64,000 bases of DNA from Candidatus Izimoplasma sp. ZiA1 (GCA_002285055.1 NQYJ01000003.1:1-64000), one strand, 5' to 3'; shown: positions 8,592-17,748, counted from the first letter of the stretch. Translations and numbers: made by a program. Notes: generated by a model not told the origin, from the sequence alone.

Positions 8592-9544
8592 TATAAGTTT
8601 TCTTTGATAACTCTGATTATTTCTTTGCTAGTAAGTTTATATTCTTCTTGTAAGAAATCTTGAGGACCAACTTGTCCAAATAAATCATTAACCCCAACAC
8701 GTTTAACTTTACTAGGAACATCTTCAAGTGCTTCTAGTACAGCAGAACCAAGACCACCGATAATATTATGATTTTCTGCAGTTACAATTAATTTGGTAGA
8801 TTTTGCTAGTTCCTTAACAAGTTTAGTATCAAGAGGTTTGATTGTAAACATATCTACAACCCCAACATTAATACCTTCTTTTTTAAGTTCTTCACTAGCC
8901 TTTAAAGCTTCTGCGATCATAATTCCTGTAGCGATAATTACTGCATCGTTACCTTCTCTTAATGTAATACCTTTACCAATTTCAAATTTAGAACCAGCTT
9001 CGTATAATTGCACCATATTTTTTCTAACAATTCTAATATAATGTAATCCATATGTATCAGTAACTTGTTTTAAGACATCATCAAACATTACATGATCACT
9101 CATCTCAAGTACAGTTGCATTTGGAATTAATCTCATTAGTCCGATATCTTCAAATGGCATATGTGTACCACCATTGTGTGATGCACTAATTCCAGCATCA
9201 CTACCGATGATTTTAGCATTTAGACCAGCATATCCAAGTGATAAAAATACTTGGTCATAACTTCTTCTAGTAGCAAATGGACCAAATGTATGAACGAATG
9301 GTACCATTCCTCTTACACTTAAACCAGCTGCGAGACCCATCATATGTTGTTCCATTATTCCAACATTGATAAAACGATCTGGATGTGCATCCATATATCC
9401 TTTAGTAGCGATAGCACCCATTAAATCTGCTTCCATTAATACGATATTTTTGTTTTCATTTGCAAGTTCACTCATTGTGTTACTATATACTTTTCTCATT
9501 TCCTCTTTTGCAAGAGCAGGGACTTGTTTAAGTAAGATACTCAT
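8591..9544 (-). CDS. Transketolase, C-terminal (pyrimidine-binding/TK-C) subunit
   Basis: A 317-residue protein equal to the second half of transketolase. It carries the pyrimidine-binding domain (VGIMEQHMMGLAAG, with the catalytic Glu of the thiamine cofactor) and the C-terminal domain (TAENHNIIGGLGSAV). It pairs with the product of the next upstream gene to form one active site. Split transketolases are common in Mollicutes, Clostridia and archaea. The genes overlap end to start (9544), which fits equal production of the two subunits. Confidence 0.93.
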   Translation of the reverse strand: MSILLKQVPALAKEEMRKVYSNTMSELANENKNIVLMEADLMGAIATKGYMDAHPDRFINVGIMEQHMMGLAAGLSVRGMVPFVHTFGPFATRRSYDQVFLSLGYAGLNAKIIGSDAGISASHNGGTHMPFEDIGLMRLIPNATVLEMSDHVMFDDVLKQVTDTYGLHYIRIVRKNMVQLYEAGSKFEIGKGITLREGNDAVIIATGIMIAEALKASEELKKEGINVGVVDMFTIKPLDTKLVKELAKSTKLIVTAENHNIIGGLGSAVLEALEDVPSKVKRVGVNDLFGQVGPQDFLQEEYKLTSKEIIRVIKENL

Positions 9545-10356
9545 TATAACTCACTCTCCAATTCTTTCACAATTTCATTTAGTAGAATAATTTGCTCATC
9601 AGTGAATCTAACATGATGATTTCCAAGGTCGTTTTCTAAGAAAGCAACCCCTTTAGCTTTGATAGTATCAAGGACGATTACACTAGGTTTGTGAGGTGTC
9701 ACTAGTGCATTGTTAATACTCTCTTTAATAGCTTTCATATCATGTCCATCACATCTAACTGTATGGAGGTCAAAAGTGTTGAATTTAGTAACCAAGTCCC
9801 CTTGCTTGCATATATCTTTGGTATATCCATCAAGTTGTAATTTGTTCTCATCAACAAATACAACAAGGTTGTCAAGTTCATGGTGTGCTGCATATTGCAA
9901 CGCCTCAAAGCATTGCCCTTCTTGTAATTCCCCATCGCCTACAATTGTAAATACGCGATTATTTTTTCCTTGTAATTTTATTGCTTGTGCAATACCTACT
10001 GCTGCACTTAATCCTTGCCCTAAAGATCCTGTAGTCATATCGATACCAGGTGTTTTTTGACGGTCACAATGACTAGGTAAATTCGTGTGTGGTTCATTAA
10101 GAGTCATAAGCATTTCTTTATCAAAGAAACCTTTTAAAGCAAGTGTTGAATATAAAGCAGGACCAGCATGACCTTTAGATAAAACTAAATAGTCTCTTTC
10201 TTCCCAATTTGGATTTTTTGGGTCTACGTTCATTACTTCACCATATAATACAGCAAGTAACTCTACAACTGACATTGAACCACCAATGTGTCCAAAGCCT
10301 CTTTTAACTAACATTTTAATAATTTCGATACGTATTTTTTTATCTAAGTTTTCCAT
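9544..10356 (-). CDS. Transketolase, N-terminal (thiamine diphosphate-binding) subunit
   Basis: A 270-residue protein matching the first half of transketolase. Seen are GHIGGSMSVVELLAVLYG, KGHAGPALYSTLA, and the thiamine diphosphate motif GDGELQEGQ...N (about 145-175). It shuttles C2 units between sugar phosphates with its partner subunit. Its ATG has CAGGTGA upstream. It follows the PTS permease gene across a hairpin and a cre-like site, so it may be partly read through and partly transcribed from its own promoter. Confidence 0.93.
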   Translation of the reverse strand: MENLDKKIRIEIIKMLVKRGFGHIGGSMSVVELLAVLYGEVMNVDPKNPNWEERDYLVLSKGHAGPALYSTLALKGFFDKEMLMTLNEPHTNLPSHCDRQKTPGIDMTTGSLGQGLSAAVGIAQAIKLQGKNNRVFTIVGDGELQEGQCFEALQYAAHHELDNLVVFVDENKLQLDGYTKDICKQGDLVTKFNTFDLHTVRCDGHDMKAIKESINNALVTPHKPSVIVLDTIKAKGVAFLENDLGNHHVRFTDEQIILLNEIVKELESEL

Positions 10357-10389
10357 AACATCACCTGTATTTTCTAATTTTTTAAAGAC

Positions 10390-10403
10390 TGAAAACGCTT
10401 TTT
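10390..10403. promoter_or_regulatory. cre-like element upstream of the transketolase genes
   Basis: TGAAAACGCTTTTT matches the CcpA consensus TGWAARCGYTWNCW except for the C near its end. It lies 34 bases before the transketolase N-subunit start and after the EIIC terminator. A second, perfect match is at 14254. Function is inference. Confidence 0.4.
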
Positions 10404-10405
10404 TG

Positions 10406-10437
10406 CAATAAGAAAAGGGGAATTGGATTCCCCTTTA
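10406..10437 (-). terminator. Terminator/attenuator after the EIIC gene
   Basis: On the minus strand AAAGGGGAAT pairs with ATTCCCCTTT, then TTTTCTTATT follows. It sits directly after the EIIC stop and before the transketolase genes, so it can lower or condition downstream expression within the operon. Confidence 0.75.
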
Positions 10438-10443
10438 ATTTAA

Positions 10444-11799
10444 TTATGCTTCTTGTTTTTTTGAAAGGAATCCATGTACGAATGGAATTGCGAATAATAC
10501 TGATACAACTCCTACGATTGCCCATTTACCCCATTGCGCTACAGTACCAATAACGATACCTGTACCGATGAAGTCAGCATCAGAGAATGTTGTGTTAGCA
10601 AATGATAATTCTCCAAGAACTGGCATTAATAATAATGGTAAGAAAGTAATTACTAAACCATTAACAAATGAACCGATTACTGCACCACGACGACCACCTG
10701 TAGCATTACCGAATACACCGGCAGTTGCTCCAACGAAGAAGTGAGGAATTACTCCTGGTAAGATTACGTTGTCAGCTTTTACTGCTAATAGAATAGCCAT
10801 ACCAACGATACCACCTAAGAATGAAACTAAGAATCCGATTAAAACTGCATTAGGTGCATATGGGAATACGATTGGACAGTCTAAAGCTGGTTTTGAATCT
10901 GGTACTAATTTTTCAGCCCATCCTTTGAATGCTGGAACTACTTCAGCGATAACCATACGAACACCTGCAAGAACGATAAATACACCAGCAGCAAAGATTA
11001 ATGATTGAGTAATTGCGAATACAATCATGTTTTGTTCATTACCAGCACCAAGATATGTATCTAAGAAAGCTTGACCTGAAACAATAACAACGATTAAATA
11101 CATTACTAACATAGTTAATCCAATAGCAACTGAACTATCTCTTAAGAATGATAACCATTTTGGGAAGTTCATTTCTTCAGTAGACTTAGAACCTTTTCCT
11201 ACTAATTTCCCTATTTCTCCACTTAACCAATAAGTTATACTTGAGAAATGACCAAAACCGATTTCATCACTACCTGTAATTTTTTTCATAGTTGGATTTG
11301 CGATCATTGGGAAGAATGCCATTGTTAATCCTAATAACATACCACCGATGATATATAATCCCCATGATTCTAATCCACCAACAGTCATAACAACTGAAAT
11401 TAATGCAGCCATATATAACGTATGATGACCTGTTAAGAAAATGAATTTCATTTTTGTGAATCTAGCAATTAAAATGTTGAATGCCATACCAAATACCATG
11501 ATAGCAGCAGTTGCAGTAGCATAATCTTTTAATGCTAATGAAACGATTGCTTCGTTGTTTGGAACAACACCGTTTACGTTAAATGCTTCTTGGAATAAAA
11601 CACCAAAATGTTCTAATGAACTAACAAGAACTCCGGCACCTTGTCCTAAAATAATAAATCCTAATATTGCTTTTAATGTTCCACGGATTACCTCGTGAAC
11701 GGGTTTTCTTTGAGCTACTAAACCAACTAATACAATGATACCAAGTAACATTGCTGGGTTTGCTAGTAAGTCAGAGAAAAATAATAAAACATCTTTCAT
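10444..11799 (-). CDS. PTS transporter EIIC, UlaA/SgaT (ascorbate) family
   Basis: A 451-residue polytopic membrane protein of the Ula-type PTS EIIC family (PF03611): long hydrophobic segments throughout, an opening LLANPAMLLGIIVLVGLVAQRK, a GHHTLYMAAL segment, and a GATAGVFGNATGGRRGAVIG loop. The family imports and phosphorylates L-ascorbate or related sugar acids; the true substrate here is not certain because the operon lacks the UlaD/E/F enzymes and instead holds transketolase and a transaldolase. GGAGAGG precedes the start. It needs the EIIB and the EIIA domain encoded just upstream. Confidence 0.92.
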   Translation of the reverse strand: MKDVLLFFSDLLANPAMLLGIIVLVGLVAQRKPVHEVIRGTLKAILGFIILGQGAGVLVSSLEHFGVLFQEAFNVNGVVPNNEAIVSLALKDYATATAAIMVFGMAFNILIARFTKMKFIFLTGHHTLYMAALISVVMTVGGLESWGLYIIGGMLLGLTMAFFPMIANPTMKKITGSDEIGFGHFSSITYWLSGEIGKLVGKGSKSTEEMNFPKWLSFLRDSSVAIGLTMLVMYLIVVIVSGQAFLDTYLGAGNEQNMIVFAITQSLIFAAGVFIVLAGVRMVIAEVVPAFKGWAEKLVPDSKPALDCPIVFPYAPNAVLIGFLVSFLGGIVGMAILLAVKADNVILPGVIPHFFVGATAGVFGNATGGRRGAVIGSFVNGLVITFLPLLLMPVLGELSFANTTFSDADFIGTGIVIGTVAQWGKWAIVGVVSVLFAIPFVHGFLSKKQEA

Positions 11800-11838
11800 A
11801 AAATTAAACCTCTCCTCATAAATAGTATTTTTTTATGT

Positions 11839-12120
11839 TTAAAGAATTCCCTTTTCAGTAAATAAATCTACTAATTTACCTTTAAGTTCATTCTTGTCCA
11901 TAATGTTGCTAAGTGGTAAAGTTTCTGCAAATCTTTTACAGTTTTCATATAAATCATTTCCACAGATTATTAAATCTGCGATACCTGGCCAAGCACTACC
12001 TAAATCTGTATGTTCTACTTCAATATCTAATCCTAATTCTTTGATAACAGCTTTAACATTCATTTCTACTAAGAAACTACTTCCTAAACCGCTACCACAA
12101 ATACAAGCTATTTTTTTCAT
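11839..12120 (-). CDS. PTS EIIB subunit, UlaB/SgaB (lactate/ascorbate) type
   Basis: A 93-residue EIIB. The phospho-cysteine is Cys8 in the P-loop CGSGLGSS at the N-terminus. It takes phosphate from the EIIA domain and hands it to sugar bound in EIIC. The ATG at 12118-12120 is preferred over an upstream in-frame start because GGAG, inside the last codons of the regulator gene, is correctly spaced; the two genes are separated by one base. Confidence 0.92.
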   Translation of the reverse strand: MKKIACICGSGLGSSFLVEMNVKAVIKELGLDIEVEHTDLGSAWPGIADLIICGNDLYENCKRFAETLPLSNIMDKNELKGKLVDLFTEKGIL

Positions 12121-12121
12121 G

Positions 12122-14161
12122 TTAATTCTCCTCACTAGAATATTTTTCAACTAATTTTAAAACTTGTTCTTTTGTATTTGAAGCTAACAATTCATCAAGA
12201 CTCTCCATAAACAATCTTGATAATTGTTGTAATGCCAATAAATGTTTTTCGTCATCTGGAGCAGCTAATGTAACAACAACTTTTGCAAATCTTTCTGTAG
12301 TTTCAGAAAAATTAACTGGTTGATCTAGTAATAACATTGTCATTCCTAGTTCATTAACCCCATCTTCAGGTCTTGCGTGTGATATTGCAATATTAGGAGC
12401 AATAACAATATATGGTCCTAATTCATTTACGTTACTTATTACTTTATCGATATAACTTTGCTCAATGTATTTAGTTTTTAATAGTGGTTTTCCACTTTCA
12501 TAAATGGCATCTTGCCATGTATCTACTTTATCTAAGAAGATTATGTTGTTTTCATTAATTAATTCTTTAAGCATAGGTTTATTCATCCTTCCGTGATTAT
12601 CAATGCTATAATATTTTTTACTTATACGATACAAGATTTTTCTTCTAATATCTTCAATCTTGTTTTTAGGTATATATTCTTTAATATCCTCAATAATTAA
12701 ACTTGATAAGTCAATATCGGTTTGTATTGGGTTTGTTACTCCAAATAAACTCATAATATTTTGTTTGTCATTGTCAGTCAAAATAGTATTAACCTGAATT
12801 GATTTATCTTTGATTGTTGAGTCGTTTATTGGAATAGTTGAAATGATAAAATCTACATCATCTTTATATTCTTCAATTTCGTCAACTCTAACTACATCAA
12901 TTATTTCAATATTACCAAGTAAGTATTCCAGTTCTTTCTTTAGAAGTTTACTTGTTGCGATACCATTTAAACATACAAGTAATACTTTAACTTTAGGAAA
13001 CTCTCTTTTTTCTCTTTTTAAGTGTCCTCCAAAGTGCATTGCGATATAAGCTATATCATCATCACCAATAGGATATCCTAATCTCTTTTCAAGTTTTTCA
13101 CAAATACCTTCAGTGATTTGCGTAACTTGAGGGTAATTCTCAAATATTTGTTCTTTAAGTTCGTTTTGGAATATAATCCCATATTTTAACCTGAACATCG
13201 CTTGTTTCATATGAAGATATAAATCTTTAAATAACTTTTGATCCTCATCAAAATAAATAAGTGTTCTTCTTGAAAACTCATCCATCATGAACTTTACAAT
13301 GTCGATAATATATTCATCTTCATATGTTTCAAATGAATATATGTTTTGAATTCTTAATCCAAGTAAATGTAATGCAATATAAACTCTGTCTTTTTCATTT
13401 AAGTAATCTTTAAATATTTCGTTTATTGCATCAAATTCTTTTGAATCAGTAATTATTTTTTTATCATCATCATTAAACATAATCTCATCAAGATTGTTTT
13501 TCTTGATGATTGCTATAAGATTTGATAAATAAACAAGAGTATTATTAACGTATTTTATTCCTAAATCTTCTTCAACTTTATGGAATAAACTTTGAACAAA
13601 TAAAACCTCATCGTTTTCAAGTAGTCCATAAGCGTTAATCTTTAGTAAATACTCATAATTACCAATAAGACTTAAAACAACACTTCGTTTTCTAAGAGGA
13701 GACCCCTCAACAATATAGCCAACGTGTGAATCATATTCCAAGGCTAAATTATATTTAGAAAGTGTTTTTCTAACTTCTTTAATATCTGAGACTATAGTAT
13801 TTCTACTGACTTCAAAGATATCTTCAAAATATTGGATACTGATAGTATTACTTTTAGATAACAGCATTAGAATTTGAATAACTGTTCTTTCCTTTTGTGT
13901 ACTTAAATACACTTTTTGAAGATCAGTAAACAAATTTTTATGAAGTTTATCTTTTACAATTTGTTCGATTTGTATCCCGTGTTGTCTCTTGTTTACAAGT
14001 TTTGGTAAATCTATTGATTCAAGGTAATCATTAATTCTAGACATTGAATAATAGGCACTTCTTTGCGAAATACCTAATAGCTTTGACAAGTCAAGCATGT
14101 TTAGAGTTTGATTAGTTGAAATTAGTAGATTTAAAATGTAACTATCTTTGTAATCAAGCAA
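12122..14161 (-). CDS. PRD-domain transcriptional regulator with fused EIIB-like and EIIA domains (BglG/MtlR/UlaR type)
   Basis: A roughly 679-residue multi-domain regulator: N-terminal helix-turn-helix segments (about 10-170), two PTS regulation domains (about 180-400), an EIIB-like domain (VKVLLVCLNGIATSKLL), and a C-terminal EIIA domain with the phospho-His motif AISHARPEDG. Such proteins activate their PTS operon when inducer is present, and the EIIA domain here can supply the EIIA missing from the operon. It is the first gene of the unit. The TTG at 14161 has GAGGTG six bases upstream; the GTG at 14170 overlaps that site, so it is a less likely start. Confidence 0.88.
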   Translation of the reverse strand: MLDYKDSYILNLLISTNQTLNMLDLSKLLGISQRSAYYSMSRINDYLESIDLPKLVNKRQHGIQIEQIVKDKLHKNLFTDLQKVYLSTQKERTVIQILMLLSKSNTISIQYFEDIFEVSRNTIVSDIKEVRKTLSKYNLALEYDSHVGYIVEGSPLRKRSVVLSLIGNYEYLLKINAYGLLENDEVLFVQSLFHKVEEDLGIKYVNNTLVYLSNLIAIIKKNNLDEIMFNDDDKKIITDSKEFDAINEIFKDYLNEKDRVYIALHLLGLRIQNIYSFETYEDEYIIDIVKFMMDEFSRRTLIYFDEDQKLFKDLYLHMKQAMFRLKYGIIFQNELKEQIFENYPQVTQITEGICEKLEKRLGYPIGDDDIAYIAMHFGGHLKREKREFPKVKVLLVCLNGIATSKLLKKELEYLLGNIEIIDVVRVDEIEEYKDDVDFIISTIPINDSTIKDKSIQVNTILTDNDKQNIMSLFGVTNPIQTDIDLSSLIIEDIKEYIPKNKIEDIRRKILYRISKKYYSIDNHGRMNKPMLKELINENNIIFLDKVDTWQDAIYESGKPLLKTKYIEQSYIDKVISNVNELGPYIVIAPNIAISHARPEDGVNELGMTMLLLDQPVNFSETTERFAKVVVTLAAPDDEKHLLALQQLSRLFMESLDELLASNTKEQVLKLVEKYSSEEN

Positions 14162-14181
14162 TTTTAACACCTCACAATCAC

Positions 14182-14210
14182 ATTATATGTTATATATTGA
14201 TTTACAGTAA
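14182..14210 (-). promoter_or_regulatory. Probable promoter of the PTS operon
   Basis: On the minus strand TATAAT (14182-14187) lies 17 bases after TTACTG (14205-14210), a weak -35. A weak -35 with an adjacent palindrome fits an activator-dependent promoter. Confidence 0.5.
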
Positions 14211-14219
14211 GACCAAATA

Positions 14220-14241
14220 TTTGCATAGATATCTCTGCAAA
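14220..14241. promoter_or_regulatory. 22-bp palindrome, probable regulator binding site
   Basis: The arm TTTGCATAGAT is mirrored by ATCTCTGCAAA, with one mismatched pair. It is centred about 55 bases upstream of the predicted transcription start of the PTS operon, a position typical for an activator. The PRD regulator is the natural candidate (inference). Confidence 0.55.
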
Positions 14242-14253
14242 GTGTTGCAAAAA

Positions 14254-14267
14254 TGAAAACGCTAACT
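14254..14267. promoter_or_regulatory. cre site (CcpA box)
   Basis: TGAAAACGCTAACT matches every position of the consensus TGWAARCGYTWNCW. It lies just upstream of the palindrome in the divergent region and suggests carbon catabolite control of the PTS operon. Confidence 0.7.
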
Positions 14268-14453
14268 TTTACAGAGGTTGCTTTTTTATGCTTTACATAA
14301 GGCTTCTTGCATAGTTTAATAGTTGCACAATTCCTTGCAAAAAGCAATTTATTTTGACATGCAAAGTATTTTTATATTACAAAACGCTTTATTAAAATAG
14401 ATTGTATTTAAAAACTATATGTAATAAAATATTAGTATCTAATATTTACAGGG

Positions 14454-14482
14454 AAGTTGTCCTTTTCTGGACGACTTTTTAA
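14454..14482 (+). terminator. Terminator-like hairpin in the 5' leader of the LTA-synthase-like gene
   Basis: AAGTTGTCC / GGACGACTT arms (one G-U pair) with a 6-base loop, then TTTTTAATTT, ending only a few bases before the ribosome site. It may be an attenuator or simply terminate upstream leader transcription. Confidence 0.5.
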
Positions 14483-14498
14483 TTTCAGGAGGGTATTT

Positions 14499-15953
14499 AT
14501 GACACATGATAAAAAACAACAACTGTATATCAGTGTTGGAGTAGTAACATTATTATTATTAATAAGAATAGTTTTCTTTCTTAAAGATGGTACAAATGAT
14601 TTTATTGAGAGAATTCTTTTTTGGCTTATATATGGTGGTTCATTTGTAGTTCTATATTTTTTGTTTTCTCCACTTAAACAAAATCTCTTATATATATGGA
14701 ACAATAACAAAAGCAAAATATTCATTTTTGCATATATAATTGTTTTAGAAGTTTTGTTTGCACTTAAGAACAATCTTAATTACACTTTTGTGTCAGCTTT
14801 TAGTGTATTATTTATAGTATCTTTATTTTTTATAGTTAGTGTACTTTTACCAAGAATGTTAGCTAAAATATTTGATATTGCATTTATTATTGTTTATGGT
14901 GCTTATATGTTTGCTCAAGATTTTTATTATCGCATCTTTAGTGATTTCTTTAGTTTTATTGAAGCCGGGACTTTAAGAGAAGGTGTAGAATCTTCAAGTA
15001 ATATGTATGTTTTTAATTATTTGCATTTAGTAATTGTATTTATGATTATTCTAACTTTGTTCTTATACATTAGATATTATGACAAGAATAAGTTTAAAGG
15101 AAAAAAAATTAATTTACTTAAGTATATTGCTGTTCTTTTCTTATTAGTTAATCTAAACGCAGAGTATCCAGTAAAAGCTGCTAGATTGCACTTGAGTGAT
15201 CATTACTTATATACTTCGACATATTCTAAAACCCGATTTGTTTCACATTTTGGTGGGATTAATCTATTAACAAAAGATGTAATATCATTAATAATTCCTG
15301 ATGTTTCAAATAAAAAACATATTGAGTATATAAATGATTATTATGAGAATAATCAAAAACCTCATGTTGATAATGAATATACTAATATATTTAAAGATAA
15401 AAACTTGATTATAGTCTTAGCTGAAAGTTTTGATGATATTGCTCTTAGTGAAGAACTAACACCATCTATACTCAAACTAAAAAATGAGGGGTTAGATTTT
15501 ACTAATCACTTTACACCAGTGTTTCCAAGAACTACTTGTGATACAGAAATTATTTTAAATACAAGTTTAATCCCAAGTATTCAAGATGGTCCAACTTGTT
15601 ATGTGTATAATCAAAACAGTTATAATACTTCAATCGCAAATTTATTTAATAATAAAGATTATGTAACAAATGCTCTTCATAGCAACTACAAAGAATTTTA
15701 CACAAGACATTTAGTTTATAAAGGACTAGGTTATAATAATTTTTATGGTCAACATGAGATTGGTTTGTCAGATTCAGATAGAAGATACGATGAAGTTTTT
15801 ATGGATATGTCTAAAGATTATGTTATAAATACTGAAAATAAATTCTATTCAATGATGCTTACACTATCAGGACACAGTCCTTATACTAATGTTAATCTAG
15901 CAGTAGAAAAAAATTATGATTTAGTTGATGAATACTATCAATTCAAACATTAA
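14499..15953 (+). pseudogene. LTA synthase-like sulfatase-fold protein, N-terminal part (frameshifted)
   Basis: Residues 1-484 of a membrane-bound LtaS/alkaline-phosphatase-superfamily protein. Five or so membrane helices fill the first 220 residues; the extracellular catalytic domain follows, with NLIIVLAESFDD (metal-binding Glu) and the nucleophile Thr in RTTCDTE, and later LTLSGHSPY. The frame ends at TAA 15951-15953, while homology continues in another frame at 15925-16449, so a one-base indel near 15938-15950 splits it. Members polymerise glycerol phosphate or transfer it to glycolipids. The start at 14499 has AGGAGGG upstream. A sequencing error is equally possible. Confidence 0.8.
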
Positions 15954-16449
15954 GGGATATATTGCAACACAATTAGAAGCTGAATATTTAGTTGAAAATT
16001 TAATCAAAGACTTAGAAGCTAAAGGCGAACTTGATGATACAGTAATATTGTTTACAAATGATCATTATCCGTATACATTAGATCAAGATTCTTATGCGAA
16101 TTATAAAAATATTGAAGATGAGTTTATGAAAAATAAAGGTGTTTTATATATTTGGTCAAATGATATTGTACATAGTGAAATAACTAAATTATCTAGTTCG
16201 TTTGATATATTACCAACGATAAATAATATGTTTGGATTAGATGGGAATTATAATAATTATATTGGAAATGATATTTTTGGCGATACTGAAAGTCTTGTTT
16301 ATTTTAAAGATTTTACATTCTATGATGGAACTACTTTATATGACCTTTCAAAATCGTCAACTGGAAATGAATCATTATTAAATTATGTTAGAAAGCAATA
16401 TGAGTTATCAAGAAGGATTTTAAAAGTTGATTACTTCAAGGAGGAATAA
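15925..16449 (+). pseudogene. LTA synthase-like protein, C-terminal part (frameshifted)
   Basis: The shifted frame continues the sulfatase-fold domain: NIKGYIATQLEAEYLVENL matches the family helix after the active site, LDDTVILFTNDHYPY carries the metal-binding Asp-His, and SSSFDILPTINNMFGL is the usual closing segment. The start codon in the overlap lacks a ribosome site, so it is probably not an independent gene. It is followed two bases later by the sigma-like membrane protein gene, whose ribosome site lies at its end. Confidence 0.8.
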
Positions 16450-16451
16450 GG

Positions 16452-17657
16452 ATGCACATTAATGAGGATAAATTATTAAAAAGATTAAAAAAAGGAAGCT
16501 ACGATGCATTTAGAGTACTTGCGAATCATTACTATGAAGAAGTTTATGATTATGTCTTGAATTATACTGGAGATGAGTACTTAAGTGATTTAATTGTGAA
16601 TAATGCATTTACTGAAACTTATTCATATTTAATTCAAAACAAAGAGGAAGATTTAAGGTTTAGATCAGCAGTATATCGATTATTACCTGGTCAAATTGAA
16701 AAAGCATATAATAGTTCTGAACATAGTGATGTAGATTTTTCTAAGACTGATGATTGTGATACTTCTGGGCAAAGAGTAAATATGCAAAAAGTAATGAACA
16801 AAACTATGGATACTCCTCAGTTTAGAGGTAGTGGTACAGTTATTTTATCTGTTTTATTGACTTTCGCGGTTTTCATTGGAATTGGAATATATGTATTCGC
16901 TAGCGAGTTTTCATTTGATACTAGAAGTCCTGTTGAAAAAGCAGGGCTTGATCGTTTAGTAGGGTTTGTAAGTGATCAAGTGATTTTATATGAGATATTA
17001 GATGAATCAGAACCTGTAGTAGTTAAAGATGGACTATATGATTTAGATTCCTTTGATAATTTAATATTTTTTAAAGAAATCTATGAGTTTAGAGAATTGA
17101 AAAAAGGTAAAGACTCAGTTGATACATATACAGTAATTAATTCTGTTGATTATGATGAAGCTTATATTGTTAATAATGGAATAAATGAATTTATTCTTTA
17201 TATTGATTATGGTAGTAACTATATAGAAGGTCAAATTGTTTTAGATAGTACTAATATAAACTATTTAGTTGAAGTTAATGCTGAAGGCTCACTAAATTTA
17301 CATGGCTTTTTTGGTGGTAATGATAGATCCTTAGAATTACTGTATACTTATGAAGATGATTTTATAACTATAGGTGTGGAAACTGAAAAACTTAATGAAG
17401 ACGCTAGAGTTGCTAAGCTAAACTATAATCTTGAAGACGACATGGAATCATATATTATCATCCAAAAAGAACCAGGTAGATTTGTCGACTATAGAATAGA
17501 GGATTATTTAAGTTCTAATGCATATGATATAACTGTTTATTCTGGTGACAGAGCAGGTGTACTAACAGTTGTAAATACTCCTACAAAGTTTTCATTTGAG
17601 TATCATGCTTTTGATAACCCAGATAATTATATATTCTTTGATATTAATAAAAGTTAA
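16452..17657 (+). CDS. Membrane protein with N-terminal sigma-70 region-2-like domain
   Basis: A 401-residue protein I do not recognise as a whole. Residues about 5-85 resemble ECF sigma factor region 2 (YDAFRVLANHYYEEVYDYVL...TGDEYLSDLIVNNAFTETYSYL), the core-polymerase/-10 binding part. No region 4 follows. One membrane helix (about 127-151) then leads to a roughly 250-residue acidic, Asn/Asp/Tyr-rich, likely extracellular domain. GGAGG is well placed before the ATG. It is co-transcribed with the LTA-synthase-like gene, suggesting an envelope role. It may be a sensor or anti-sigma-like protein rather than a true sigma factor. Confidence 0.65.
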   Translation: MHINEDKLLKRLKKGSYDAFRVLANHYYEEVYDYVLNYTGDEYLSDLIVNNAFTETYSYLIQNKEEDLRFRSAVYRLLPGQIEKAYNSSEHSDVDFSKTDDCDTSGQRVNMQKVMNKTMDTPQFRGSGTVILSVLLTFAVFIGIGIYVFASEFSFDTRSPVEKAGLDRLVGFVSDQVILYEILDESEPVVVKDGLYDLDSFDNLIFFKEIYEFRELKKGKDSVDTYTVINSVDYDEAYIVNNGINEFILYIDYGSNYIEGQIVLDSTNINYLVEVNAEGSLNLHGFFGGNDRSLELLYTYEDDFITIGVETEKLNEDARVAKLNYNLEDDMESYIIIQKEPGRFVDYRIEDYLSSNAYDITVYSGDRAGVLTVVNTPTKFSFEYHAFDNPDNYIFFDINKS

Positions 17658-17748
17658 AGGGAGAAAAAAAAGAGGTTTTATTGTATATATATATGAAGGG
17701 CTTTTCTTCATGTAAAACCTTTCTCAAATCCCCAATATCCTATATAAG

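Larger units (their letters stand above)
14171..14498. other. Divergent regulatory region between the PTS operon and the LTA-synthase-like gene
   Basis: A 328-base gene-free stretch. It holds the minus-strand promoter, a 22-bp palindrome, a cre site, about seven TTGCA/TGCAA pentamers between 14221 and 14365, and a terminator-like hairpin near the plus-strand gene. No small ORF with a ribosome site was found. Confidence 0.6.

Noticed and set aside
9710..10060. Plus-strand 116-codon frame inside the transketolase gene
   Set aside because: Antisense to an intact, motif-bearing transketolase subunit; composition (Ser/Pro/Cys-rich) is typical of shadows.
14171..14498. Possible origin or CRISPR-like repeats from the repeated TTGCA motifs
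   Set aside because: The motifs are short and unevenly spaced with no spacer pattern or DnaA-box match; they fit operators better.
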